DNA from: CAZSXS01 sp964611385
GTDB lineage: Bacteria; Bacillota; Clostridia; Lachnospirales; CAYPQA01
Direction: 5' to 3'
Assembly (NCBI GenBank): GCA_964611385.1
Contig: CAZSXS010000086.1
Span: 1-14,549 of the forward strand
Length of the DNA stretch: 14,549 bases
Both the position numbers and the translations under genes were made by a program. The notes below the pieces were generated by a model that was not told the origin of the DNA, did no database searches, and was given only the letters and a program-made list of their open reading frames with translations. The stretch's first letter is position 1. Each line of letters opens with the position of its first letter. Shown here piece by piece: positions 6,136 to 12,658 of the stretch.

Positions 6136-7236
6136 TTAGATTAAGGTAGGATGAACTGTCAATAGCTTATCCATATGTGCATCCTCGTAAAGGAAGAACT
6201 CCAATGCATCGGCACCGCCCTTATTGGCTGCTTGAACGGCCAGGGGGAGGTCTTCGTCGTCCAACAGAATAATAGGGCATAGTTTTTTCTGCTTCAGTAG
6301 CATACTTGCCTTTTGGACTTCGCTTTCAATATATGCATGGGGCAAGCCGCTGCTCCGAATGGTTTCGTAATCCGGAAATTGATTCAGGTCGAAGCCAACT
6401 GCTTTCTGGAAGCATTGGGAAATCAAATTCTTGTCGGCTTCACTTTTACCATTCAGCATTGAATAAAGAGCCAATACTTCTTTATCCAGGCAAGCAGGGC
6501 CAAAGTCATACTTGTAATGCCGATAGATCATGGGCGAAAGAAAATCAGTGTACTTGGCAATGGCCTCATAATTCTGACCCACCAAAAGTGAAAGGCAAGG
6601 GGTAAAGACATATGCACCAAAAAGCAGATTTTTATTTACACTTTTTATTGTTTGCTCCAATTGGGCAAAATACGCCGTGATTACTTTTTCCTTAAACAGA
6701 AACCAAGCTTTTATGTTTGGCAAGTGAGCGTCCAAGTCAAATTCAACTTTTGAGTCTGTTCTGCCCTCAGTTCCAAAAACAAAGGAAAAAAACGCAGCTA
6801 CAGAGTGCCGGATCCCTTCGCCATCCATATGAAGGTCATCCATCTTCTTCATGCAGTGATCACAAAAGCAACTAAAAAAAACATCAGCCGATTTGCCGTT
6901 GGCCGGTGAAGGGAATCGACAAGCGTCTACCGTGATCGCGTCTATGAGCGGATCAGCGGCTACTATGCTTATGTTGTGTAAAGTCTTCTGAATGGTTTCC
7001 GGGTTGTTTGGACAAGAAAGACTTTCAATTCCTTTTCCATCCGGAAATTGGCAAGCGCCGACAGGGGAGGACTTATCCCTATGAAAGGCCCCTGTGCATA
7101 CCGCATAAGCAATATTGTTGGACTTTGCAGCCCGGATTGCTTCTTGATTCTCGTGAGAGGTAATGCGGTTTATGTGATACTTTTTAAGTTCCTTGATATT
7201 CTCTATTTTATTACCATATCCATAAATTCCATACAT
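6136..7236 (-). CDS. Putative TIM-barrel (glycoside hydrolase-like) protein of unknown function
   Basis: A 366-residue protein I cannot assign to a named family. Its layout resembles (beta/alpha)8-barrel proteins of the hypothetical glycosyl hydrolase groups: short beta strands such as NIAYAVCTG and DAITVDACRFPSP (99-111), then the cysteine-rich CFCDHC (123-128) seen in several such barrels, KAWFLFKEKVITAYF (177-190), LLFGAYVFTP (204-213) and LSPMIYRHY (233-241), ending with an ILLDDEDLPLAVQAANKGGADALEFFLYE-like final strand. No signal peptide is present, so it is cytoplasmic. Asp104 and Asp127 are candidates for functional acids, but no catalytic pair can be fixed. AAGGAG lies 10 nt before ATG 7236 and a consensus-like promoter is at 7317-7345. 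It could act on an imported oligosaccharide from the adjacent sialic-acid locus, though it is transcribed separately. Confidence 0.7.
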   Translation of the reverse strand: MYGIYGYGNKIENIKELKKYHINRITSHENQEAIRAAKSNNIAYAVCTGAFHRDKSSPVGACQFPDGKGIESLSCPNNPETIQKTLHNISIVAADPLIDAITVDACRFPSPANGKSADVFFSCFCDHCMKKMDDLHMDGEGIRHSVAAFFSFVFGTEGRTDSKVEFDLDAHLPNIKAWFLFKEKVITAYFAQLEQTIKSVNKNLLFGAYVFTPCLSLLVGQNYEAIAKYTDFLSPMIYRHYKYDFGPACLDKEVLALYSMLNGKSEADKNLISQCFQKAVGFDLNQFPDYETIRSSGLPHAYIESEVQKASMLLKQKKLCPIILLDDEDLPLAVQAANKGGADALEFFLYEDAHMDKLLTVHPTLI

Positions 7237-7316
7237 GGGCTCTCTCCTTTTCTTCTTAATTGATATTTTATTGTATTGCGTAGCGGCTTTTGCAGGGTTG
7301 AATGTGACTGAGTATC

Positions 7317-7345
7317 AGTATAAGCCTTTCCTACTTTTTTTTCAA
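7317..7345 (-). promoter_or_regulatory. Promoter of the TIM-barrel/DUF2284 operon
   Basis: On the minus strand TTGAAA (7345-7340), 17-bp spacer, TATACT (7322-7317), about 80 bp upstream of the start codon. It is close to the sigma-A consensus and shows that this operon is independent of the regulator gene upstream. Confidence 0.7.
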
Positions 7346-7419
7346 GGTATTACTTTGCATCGGCATTGAACCCCTGAACGGCTTGGGCGTGCAATGTGCA
7401 GTGGTAGGAACAGCCATAA

Positions 7420-7467
7420 AAAAAGTTCCGAATGGTTTAGCATTCCCTAAACCATTCGGAACTTTTT
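7420..7467. terminator. Terminator after the GntR-LacI regulator, perfect 21-bp stem
   Basis: Arms at 7420-7440 and 7447-7467 are perfectly complementary around the 6-nt loop CATTCC. The arms end in A- and T-tracts, so it could work on both strands. On the minus strand it starts 4 bp after the regulator stop codon and has a seven-T tail. Confidence 0.93.
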
Positions 7468-7471
7468 CTGT

Positions 7472-8536
7472 TTATATACTGCTCTCTCGTTCAAACACTT
7501 CTGCATCTACAAAAATATTTTGTAGAGTTGCCGCGTCTTCCCCGTTAATCAGTCTTTGCAGATTGGTGGCACAAAGCTCTCCGATTTTATAATGATTAAA
7601 GCTGATGGAGCTGAGCTTGACTGGAAAGCGTAGGCATAAGTCGGTATTGTCGCAGCCGATTATCTTGATATCTTTTCCTATGGTGAAGCCCAGTTCCTCA
7701 GCCGCTCGGTAAACACCGGCTGCAATCCGGTCGTTAAAGGCAAAAATGCCATCCACCTGAGTATTCTCTAAAAGATTCTTCGTTAACAAATACCCCACAT
7801 CGCTGGAATTAATATTCTTCTCGTATACCACAAGGTTCTCGTCGAGAGGGATATGATTTACATTCAATGCGGTTAAATATCCTTGAAGCCTGTCGATGGT
7901 GGAGTTGTACTTTGGCATGGCAACAAAAGCAATTCGTTTGCAGCCTTTTTCGATTAAGTGCTTGGTGGCTTTATACCCAGCCTGAAAGGAATTTACAAGA
8001 ACGCCCGGAAAATCGAAGCCGGATATGGTTCTGATACAAGCCACAACATTCGCCTTATGTTCTTTAAGCCGCAGGAAAATTTCATTGGAAGCATTGAAGG
8101 AGATCGCCGGAATGATAATAAAATCTTTTACCCCGCTATTCAGAGAGCGGCTGATGTACTCATCTTGCTTTTGAGGATTGTTATCGGTATTACAGATTAA
8201 GATGCTTTTTCCTACCTTGTGCGCATAATCCTCCACCCCTCTTAAAATGTAGGGATAAAGGTCGTGAATAATGTTACTGAGCAGCAAAGCCCAGGTATCA
8301 CTTGCGGTTGTTTTGGCCTCCTCCATGCCGCCGTTACCACTTACAAAGGTTCCGCTGCCTCGCCTTGAGCTTAAATAGCCCTTATTGGTGAGCTCGCTGA
8401 TGGCACGCTCAATGGTTATTCGTGATACATTGTATTTTTGGGCAAGGTCGTTACGGTTGGGAAGGTTTGCTCCCGGCTTCATATGTCGCATTTCTTCAAT
8501 CAATTGATCTTTTATTTTAAGGTATTTTGCTTGCAT
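7472..8536 (-). CDS. GntR-LacI chimeric transcriptional regulator (AraR type)
   Basis: A 354-residue sugar-responsive DNA-binding protein. The N-terminus is a GntR winged helix: LPNRNDLAQKYNVSRITIERA (25-45) is the helix-turn-helix and KGYLSSRRGSGTFVSG (52-67) the wing. From about residue 80 onward it has a LacI/periplasmic-binding-type sensor domain, with YPYILRGVEDYAHKVGKSILICNT, a LIEKGCKRIAFVAMP segment and FAFNDRIAAGVYRAAEELGF. This arrangement is that of AraR-like repressors, which release DNA when a sugar binds. It has its own promoter (8623-8651), with inverted half-sites at 8595-8618 next to the transcription start, so autoregulation is likely. Its position right after the sialidase-like gene suggests it controls the sialic-acid operon, with a sialic acid, ManNAc or related sugar as inducer; this is inference. 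Confidence 0.9.
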   Translation of the reverse strand: MQAKYLKIKDQLIEEMRHMKPGANLPNRNDLAQKYNVSRITIERAISELTNKGYLSSRRGSGTFVSGNGGMEEAKTTASDTWALLLSNIIHDLYPYILRGVEDYAHKVGKSILICNTDNNPQKQDEYISRSLNSGVKDFIIIPAISFNASNEIFLRLKEHKANVVACIRTISGFDFPGVLVNSFQAGYKATKHLIEKGCKRIAFVAMPKYNSTIDRLQGYLTALNVNHIPLDENLVVYEKNINSSDVGYLLTKNLLENTQVDGIFAFNDRIAAGVYRAAEELGFTIGKDIKIIGCDNTDLCLRFPVKLSSISFNHYKIGELCATNLQRLINGEDAATLQNIFVDAEVFERESSI

Positions 8537-8594
8537 AGCAATTCTCCAGTCTTTTATTGATTTTCCTATAGTACAACCTGATTCATTTATGCCT

Positions 8595-8618
8595 ACTTGT
8601 ATAACAATATTTACAAAT
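8595..8618. promoter_or_regulatory. Putative operator at the regulator promoter
   Basis: ACTTGTA (8595-8601) and TACAAAT (8612-8618) form an imperfect inverted repeat with 10 bp between. They lie just downstream of the -10 box, at the expected transcription start. The half-sites resemble those of the B. subtilis AraR operator (ATTTGT...ACAAAT), which fits the regulator's GntR-type DNA-binding domain. A protein bound here would block initiation. Confidence 0.45.
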
Positions 8619-8622
8619 TAGT

Positions 8623-8651
8623 ATTATAAATGAAAAGCTATGCAAAAGCAA
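8623..8651 (-). promoter_or_regulatory. Promoter of the GntR-LacI regulator gene
   Basis: On the minus strand TTGCTT (8651-8646), 17-bp spacer, TATAAT (8628-8623), about 90 bp upstream of the regulator start. No terminator is visible between the sialidase-like gene and this promoter, so read-through from the operon may also express the regulator. Confidence 0.7.
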
Positions 8652-8684
8652 TGTGTAAACAAAATCTTAGAAAATAAGGGGCCA

Positions 8685-9764
8685 TTACTCCATCAGCCAC
8701 TCCAAATTAACTCTTGCAAAGGTCAGGTGCTTTGGTTCCGAATACATTTCGGGGTCAACATCATGCTCATAGAAGCAGAATATCCATTTTCCATCCAAGG
8801 AGGGGGCCACATCGGAATATCCAGAACGGGTTTCAAGCAGCCTGGAATATTGAAAAGTCTTACATTCATCGAAGGACAAGCGGAGGGTAAGAAATTTTCT
8901 CTCTCTGGAATAAAAATTATCAGGATTTGGATTGGTGGCACAGTTTGAAAAAAGCATGCCCGACTGCCGAGTATCATTTATAGATAAATCTGCTTTTACC
9001 ATGCTGCCGAAACAAATGGGGTCAGGCAGACTATAATGATACTGGGGCTCGGAAAAGCCTTCCAACCCATTTTTGGAAATGGAGATAGCCCGGTAATGGG
9101 TTCTACCCATATGGCGTATATTCAGCATGATGCTTTCATCACTGAGTTGAACTGCGCAGGTTTCGTTGGGATTCATCATTCCGTTCACATCGGAAATAAT
9201 CTCTCCTGTCTCCCAGGTTTTGCCTCCGTCATAGCTCATGATTGTGGATACCACAGAGGGGTGATGGGCCTTCTCCACCCCGTTGGCCAGCCAGACAGGC
9301 ACCAGTAAGGCTTTGTTTGCAAGCTCAATGCCATGCCCCGGCCCAAAGGCAATGACCTTCCATTGGTACCCCTGCTTTGTTCGAAAGGCTTCTAAAAAGG
9401 AAGTAATCTCTACAGCTTCGCTAAAGGTTTTCCCATCGTCGTCACTGTACTGATAAAAACCTCTGCTATACTCAATCTGCCATAAAAAATGAACACGCCC
9501 GTCTTTGCCTGCAATCATAACAGGATTATTGATTGCTTCTTCTTGCTCCGTCCGAACGATGACTGCCATCTCTGACCAGGTCTGGCCGTTATCTTCACTT
9601 CTTAAAAGTCCAACGCCCCGTGTAGACCAATCGCTTCTTCCCAGCCTTGTTTCAAAATAGCACAAAATGGTTCCTCTAGCCGTTACCACTATACCGGGTA
9701 TTCGATAGCATTGATAAGGGCCTTTTCCATAAGAAACCAGTGACTTTTTATCAATTTCCTGCAT
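8685..9764 (-). CDS. Asp-box (BNR) sialidase-like protein, cytoplasmic
   Basis: A 359-residue six-bladed propeller of the sialidase/neuraminidase superfamily, which removes terminal sialic acid from glycans. The YRIPG motif gives Arg21 of the arginine triad. Asp45 (RSDW) is the likely acid/base. Three Asp-boxes are SEDNGQTW (56-63), SDDDGKTF (107-114) and SYDGGKTW (177-184), with a degenerate fourth at 297-304. NETCAVQL supplies Glu201 and NIRH Arg217. SGYSDVAPSLDGK supplies the nucleophile candidate Tyr316, paired with Glu333. The end ARVNLEWL is typical. There is no signal peptide, so it acts inside the cell, unlike secreted NanH. ATG 9776 is in frame, but GGAGG lies 5 nt before ATG 9764, which is preferred. 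Being 32 bp after nanA, it probably releases sialic acid from imported sialosides; a related non-sialidase activity cannot be excluded. Confidence 0.85.
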   Translation of the reverse strand: MQEIDKKSLVSYGKGPYQCYRIPGIVVTARGTILCYFETRLGRSDWSTRGVGLLRSEDNGQTWSEMAVIVRTEQEEAINNPVMIAGKDGRVHFLWQIEYSRGFYQYSDDDGKTFSEAVEITSFLEAFRTKQGYQWKVIAFGPGHGIELANKALLVPVWLANGVEKAHHPSVVSTIMSYDGGKTWETGEIISDVNGMMNPNETCAVQLSDESIMLNIRHMGRTHYRAISISKNGLEGFSEPQYHYSLPDPICFGSMVKADLSINDTRQSGMLFSNCATNPNPDNFYSRERKFLTLRLSFDECKTFQYSRLLETRSGYSDVAPSLDGKWIFCFYEHDVDPEMYSEPKHLTFARVNLEWLME

Positions 9765-9796
9765 ATGAACCTCCATAATTCAAATAAGTAAAATAA

Positions 9797-10672
9797 TTAA
9801 GATTCCAGTAGAGGAAGCACCGAATCCAAGCGCTTTGCAGCATCCTCAGTAATCCTTTTCATGGGCAATCGGCATCCATTACATTCGAAGCCTTGTTTCT
9901 CTAATATGTACTTGATACCTTGGTTTACTCCGGAATAGATTAAGGCATCAATAATTTGGTTTGCTTTAATCTGCTCTTCCTTCGCTTCCTCCAACTGTTG
10001 GTTTTTGAATAACTCCATAATCCGAATGAATCGTCCAGCCATGATATTAAAGGTGGAACCGATTGCTCCGTCGGCTCCCAGAGATAAGCCGCCTAAAAAC
10101 ACTTCGTCATGCCCATTAAAAATTTCAATGGAAGGACAGGAACGCTTAAATAGTTCAAGCTGATACAAATCAAGCGATGTATGCTTAATCCCTTTGAAAT
10201 TTGGATTCTTGCATAGTGCAAGCACATTTTCTGTGGAAAGGGCAAAGCCGATAAGGGCCGGGAAATTGTAAGCAATCATGGGCAGGTTTACTTCATTCAT
10301 GATACGGTTGTAGTGGTCTTTGATTTCCTCAAAGCTGAATTTGTAATAAAAGGGGGAGATGGCTGAAATGGCAGTCGCTCCGCACTTTTCCGCATGTTTT
10401 GCCAGGTCTATGGTATGTTGGGTGCTGATGCAGCCCACATGGACAATCACTTTTGCCCTGTCTCCCACTACATTCGTGACGACCTCAACGATGGCCTTCC
10501 TTTCTTCCGTCGAAAGCAGGAAGCATTCCCCAGTGCTTCCGGTAACATAAAAGCCTGTAACACCTTTCTCTATCAGCATGTTCACAATTTGAACCAATTG
10601 CTTTTCGTTTACTGAACCATCTTTTGTATAAGGCGTGATAAGTGCGGGATAAATCCCAGCTAGTGTATTCAT
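9797..10672 (-). CDS. nanA: N-acetylneuraminate lyase (sialic acid aldolase)
   Basis: A 291-residue class I aldolase of the DapA/NanA family that splits N-acetylneuraminate into N-acetylmannosamine and pyruvate. GSTGE (45-49) binds the pyruvate carboxylate, Tyr135 (in YNFPAL) and the Schiff-base Lys163 (GIKHTS) are catalytic. HDE (188-190) and Ser206 (GSTFN) match the E. coli NanA residues Asp191, Glu192 and Ser208 that hold the sugar tail, which separates it from dihydrodipicolinate synthase. FSFEEIKDHYNRI (112-124) also matches NanA closely. AGGAGG lies 6 nt before ATG 10672. It sits between the second permease (17 bp upstream) and the sialidase-like gene, so it is the metabolic core of a sialic-acid operon. 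No kinase or epimerase for ManNAc is in the window. Confidence 0.93.
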   Translation of the reverse strand: MNTLAGIYPALITPYTKDGSVNEKQLVQIVNMLIEKGVTGFYVTGSTGECFLLSTEERKAIVEVVTNVVGDRAKVIVHVGCISTQHTIDLAKHAEKCGATAISAISPFYYKFSFEEIKDHYNRIMNEVNLPMIAYNFPALIGFALSTENVLALCKNPNFKGIKHTSLDLYQLELFKRSCPSIEIFNGHDEVFLGGLSLGADGAIGSTFNIMAGRFIRIMELFKNQQLEEAKEEQIKANQIIDALIYSGVNQGIKYILEKQGFECNGCRLPMKRITEDAAKRLDSVLPLLES

Positions 10673-10689
10673 CAGGAACCTCCTAAAAT

Positions 10690-11571
10690 TTATTCTTTAA
10701 CTGAACCGACGGTAACACCCTTAATGAAAAACTTCTGCAAAAAGGGATAGACTAACATAATCGGAACGGTGCCGATAACCATAGCCGCAGCCTTGATGGT
10801 TTCTGCCATGGGAGGGCGCTCGGACATACCGAAGGACAGGTCACCTAGGTTTTTGATATCGTTGTTTAAAACAATGCGCCGCATTACATTCTGCACAGGA
10901 AGCTTCGAAATGGTGTTTAAGTAAATATTAGCAGTGAACCAGTCGTTCCAGTGCCCCACGGCATAGAATAAGCCTATCGTAACAATGGCCGGCATACTTA
11001 GAGGCAACACCACACTGAGTAAGATTCTGACAGGGTTGGCTCCATCAATGAGGGCTGCTTCTTCAAGGCTTTTGGGTATGCCGTAAAAGAAGTTCCGCAT
11101 CAAAAACATATTCCATGCACTAACCATTCCAGGAACAATCAAAACCGCAAGCTTATCCATGAGTCCCAAGGAATTGATCAGCAGGAAGCTAGGTACCAGC
11201 CCGCCAGAAAACAGCATGGTGAAGAAAACCAAGGCAGTAAAAAACTTAACGCCCGGCATGCTGCTTTGCGCCAAGCCATAGGCTAAGGTTACGGTCATGA
11301 CGAGGTTAACCAGGGTGCCCACAATGGTAACAAAGAGCGTGACACCATAGGCGGTGTAAATCACCGAACCCTCATTTAAAAGGAGTTTGTAAGCTGAAAG
11401 ATCCAATTTTTCCGGGAACAGAATAAACATGCCCCGCCTTGCGGACTCGGCCTCGGATATAAAGGAGCTTACCAGTACAATCCAAAAAGGAATAATAAAA
11501 ATCAAGGTCAGAAGCACAAGGGCACTATAAATAAAAACGGTTAAAACAGGGTTGGAATCCTTGATACGCAT
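10690..11571 (-). CDS. Carbohydrate ABC transporter permease, CUT1 (LplC/YtcP-like)
   Basis: A 293-residue inner-membrane protein with six predicted transmembrane segments, the first at about residues 9-35. The coupling loop EEAALIDGANPVRILLSVV (170-188) is the EAA motif that contacts the ATPase, and MRNFFYGIPKSL just before it is typical of LplC/YtcP permeases. GGAGG lies 7 nt before ATG 11571. It follows the first permease by 33 bp and precedes nanA by 17 bp, so it is in the same transcript and forms the second half of the channel. The likely cargo is a sialic acid or sialylated oligosaccharide, inferred from neighbours. No ATPase gene accompanies it; a shared MsmX-type ATPase is expected for this family. 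Confidence 0.93.
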   Translation of the reverse strand: MRIKDSNPVLTVFIYSALVLLTLIFIIPFWIVLVSSFISEAESARRGMFILFPEKLDLSAYKLLLNEGSVIYTAYGVTLFVTIVGTLVNLVMTVTLAYGLAQSSMPGVKFFTALVFFTMLFSGGLVPSFLLINSLGLMDKLAVLIVPGMVSAWNMFLMRNFFYGIPKSLEEAALIDGANPVRILLSVVLPLSMPAIVTIGLFYAVGHWNDWFTANIYLNTISKLPVQNVMRRIVLNNDIKNLGDLSFGMSERPPMAETIKAAAMVIGTVPIMLVYPFLQKFFIKGVTVGSVKE

Positions 11572-11604
11572 ACGAATACCTCCATTGGTAAAATTTTTAC
11601 TTTC

Positions 11605-12516
11605 TTACCAAACACCTTGGTGTCCAAGTTTTTTTGTAATCTTGTTTGTGGTAATTACCATAAAGCTACCAATCACGCCCTTAAACAGACCCACAGCCGT
11701 GGCATAGGAATAATTGGTATTCACCAAACCTTCACGATAAACATAGGTGTCGATAATATCGCCCACTTTGTAAACCGATGGTGAATAAAGCAAGAAAACC
11801 TGTTCGAAACCCGCGTTTAAAATTTGTCCTATGCGTAGAATAAACATAATGATAATGATCGGGATGATGGAAGGCAGGGTGATGTTCAGCATCTGGGAAA
11901 GCTTACCGGCTCCGTCGATGGAAGCGGCTTCGTAAAGGGCCGGGTCTATGGAGGTAATGGCAGCCAGATAAATAATACTTCCCCAGCCCACACCCTTCCA
12001 AATATCGGATATAACCAAAATGCTTCTGAAATACTTGGGGTCGCCTAAGAACATCTTGGATTCCCCGCCAAAAGATTGAAGGATTACATTCACAAGCCCG
12101 CCGTTTGTAGACAGAATATTGGTCACAAGTCCGGCCATGATGACCATGGAAATAAAGTGGGGAAGATAGGAAATCGTCTGAACCGTTTTCTTAAAAGCCA
12201 TATGCTTGACCTCATTAAACATCAAGGCCAGAATAATCGGAGCCGGGAACCCGAAAATCAGCTTATAAAGACTAATCAAAAGCGTATTGCCAATGATGTT
12301 TCTAAAGTAATATGAAGTGAAGAACGTTTTAAAATGCTTCAATCCTACCCAATCTGAACTAAAAATACCCTTCAGTCCCTCGTAGGGATAAAAATCTTTA
12401 AAAGCGATGACGATGCCGCTCATGGGAACATAACTGAAAAGTAGAAAATAACAAATTCCCGGCAGTATTAACAAATAATAAAATTTGTATTTATTCAGTA
12501 TTTTTATCGCATTCAT
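11605..12516 (-). CDS. Carbohydrate ABC transporter permease, CUT1 (LplB/YteP-like)
   Basis: A 303-residue inner-membrane protein with six predicted transmembrane segments, the first at about residues 12-38 (YYLLILPGICYFLLFSYVP). Family features are WVGLKHF (56-62), a LIFGFPAPIILALMFNEV stretch (86-103), and the EAA coupling loop EAASIDGAGKLSQML (196-210). AGGAGG lies 5 nt before ATG 12516. It follows the binding-protein gene by 142 bp; that gap holds the hairpin/repeat array, suggesting that less permease than binding protein is made. It pairs with the next permease to form the channel of one importer. Confidence 0.94.
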   Translation of the reverse strand: MNAIKILNKYKFYYLLILPGICYFLLFSYVPMSGIVIAFKDFYPYEGLKGIFSSDWVGLKHFKTFFTSYYFRNIIGNTLLISLYKLIFGFPAPIILALMFNEVKHMAFKKTVQTISYLPHFISMVIMAGLVTNILSTNGGLVNVILQSFGGESKMFLGDPKYFRSILVISDIWKGVGWGSIIYLAAITSIDPALYEAASIDGAGKLSQMLNITLPSIIPIIIIMFILRIGQILNAGFEQVFLLYSPSVYKVGDIIDTYVYREGLVNTNYSYATAVGLFKGVIGSFMVITTNKITKKLGHQGVW

Positions 12517-12553
12517 AAAATCCTCCTCTGCATGGTATCAAAAAAATAGATTC

Positions 12554-12623
12554 AAATAATTCTAAAGAGAAAAAGTTCTGAAGAACAAAAAGTTCTAAAG
12601 AACATAAAGTCTTTAGAACTTTT
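12554..12623 (-). repeat. Tandem 17-bp palindromic repeats and hairpin between binding-protein and permease genes
   Basis: On the plus strand two exact-length copies, AAAAAGTTCTGAAGAAC (12570-12586) and AAAAAGTTCTAAAGAAC (12587-12603), differ at one base. A third, degenerate 16-nt copy lies at 12554-12569. Each has a GTTCT(T/C)(T/C)AGAAC-like mini-palindrome. CTTTAGAACTTTT (12611-12623) pairs perfectly over 13 bp with 12588-12600, giving a hairpin with a T-tract on the minus strand, 35 bp after the binding-protein stop. It looks like an intra-operon attenuator or mRNA-stabilising element. The spare copies offer alternative 3' arms. Confidence 0.75.
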
Positions 12624-12658
12624 AGACGACTCATTTCTTTATTTACTTTGTGAAACTA

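Noticed and set aside
9797..10672. Assignment as dihydrodipicolinate synthase (dapA)
   Set aside because: GSTGE rather than GTTGE, the HDE triplet and the operon context match N-acetylneuraminate lyase.
12554..12623. CRISPR array
   Set aside because: The 17-bp units are directly adjacent, with no unique spacers, and no cas gene is present.
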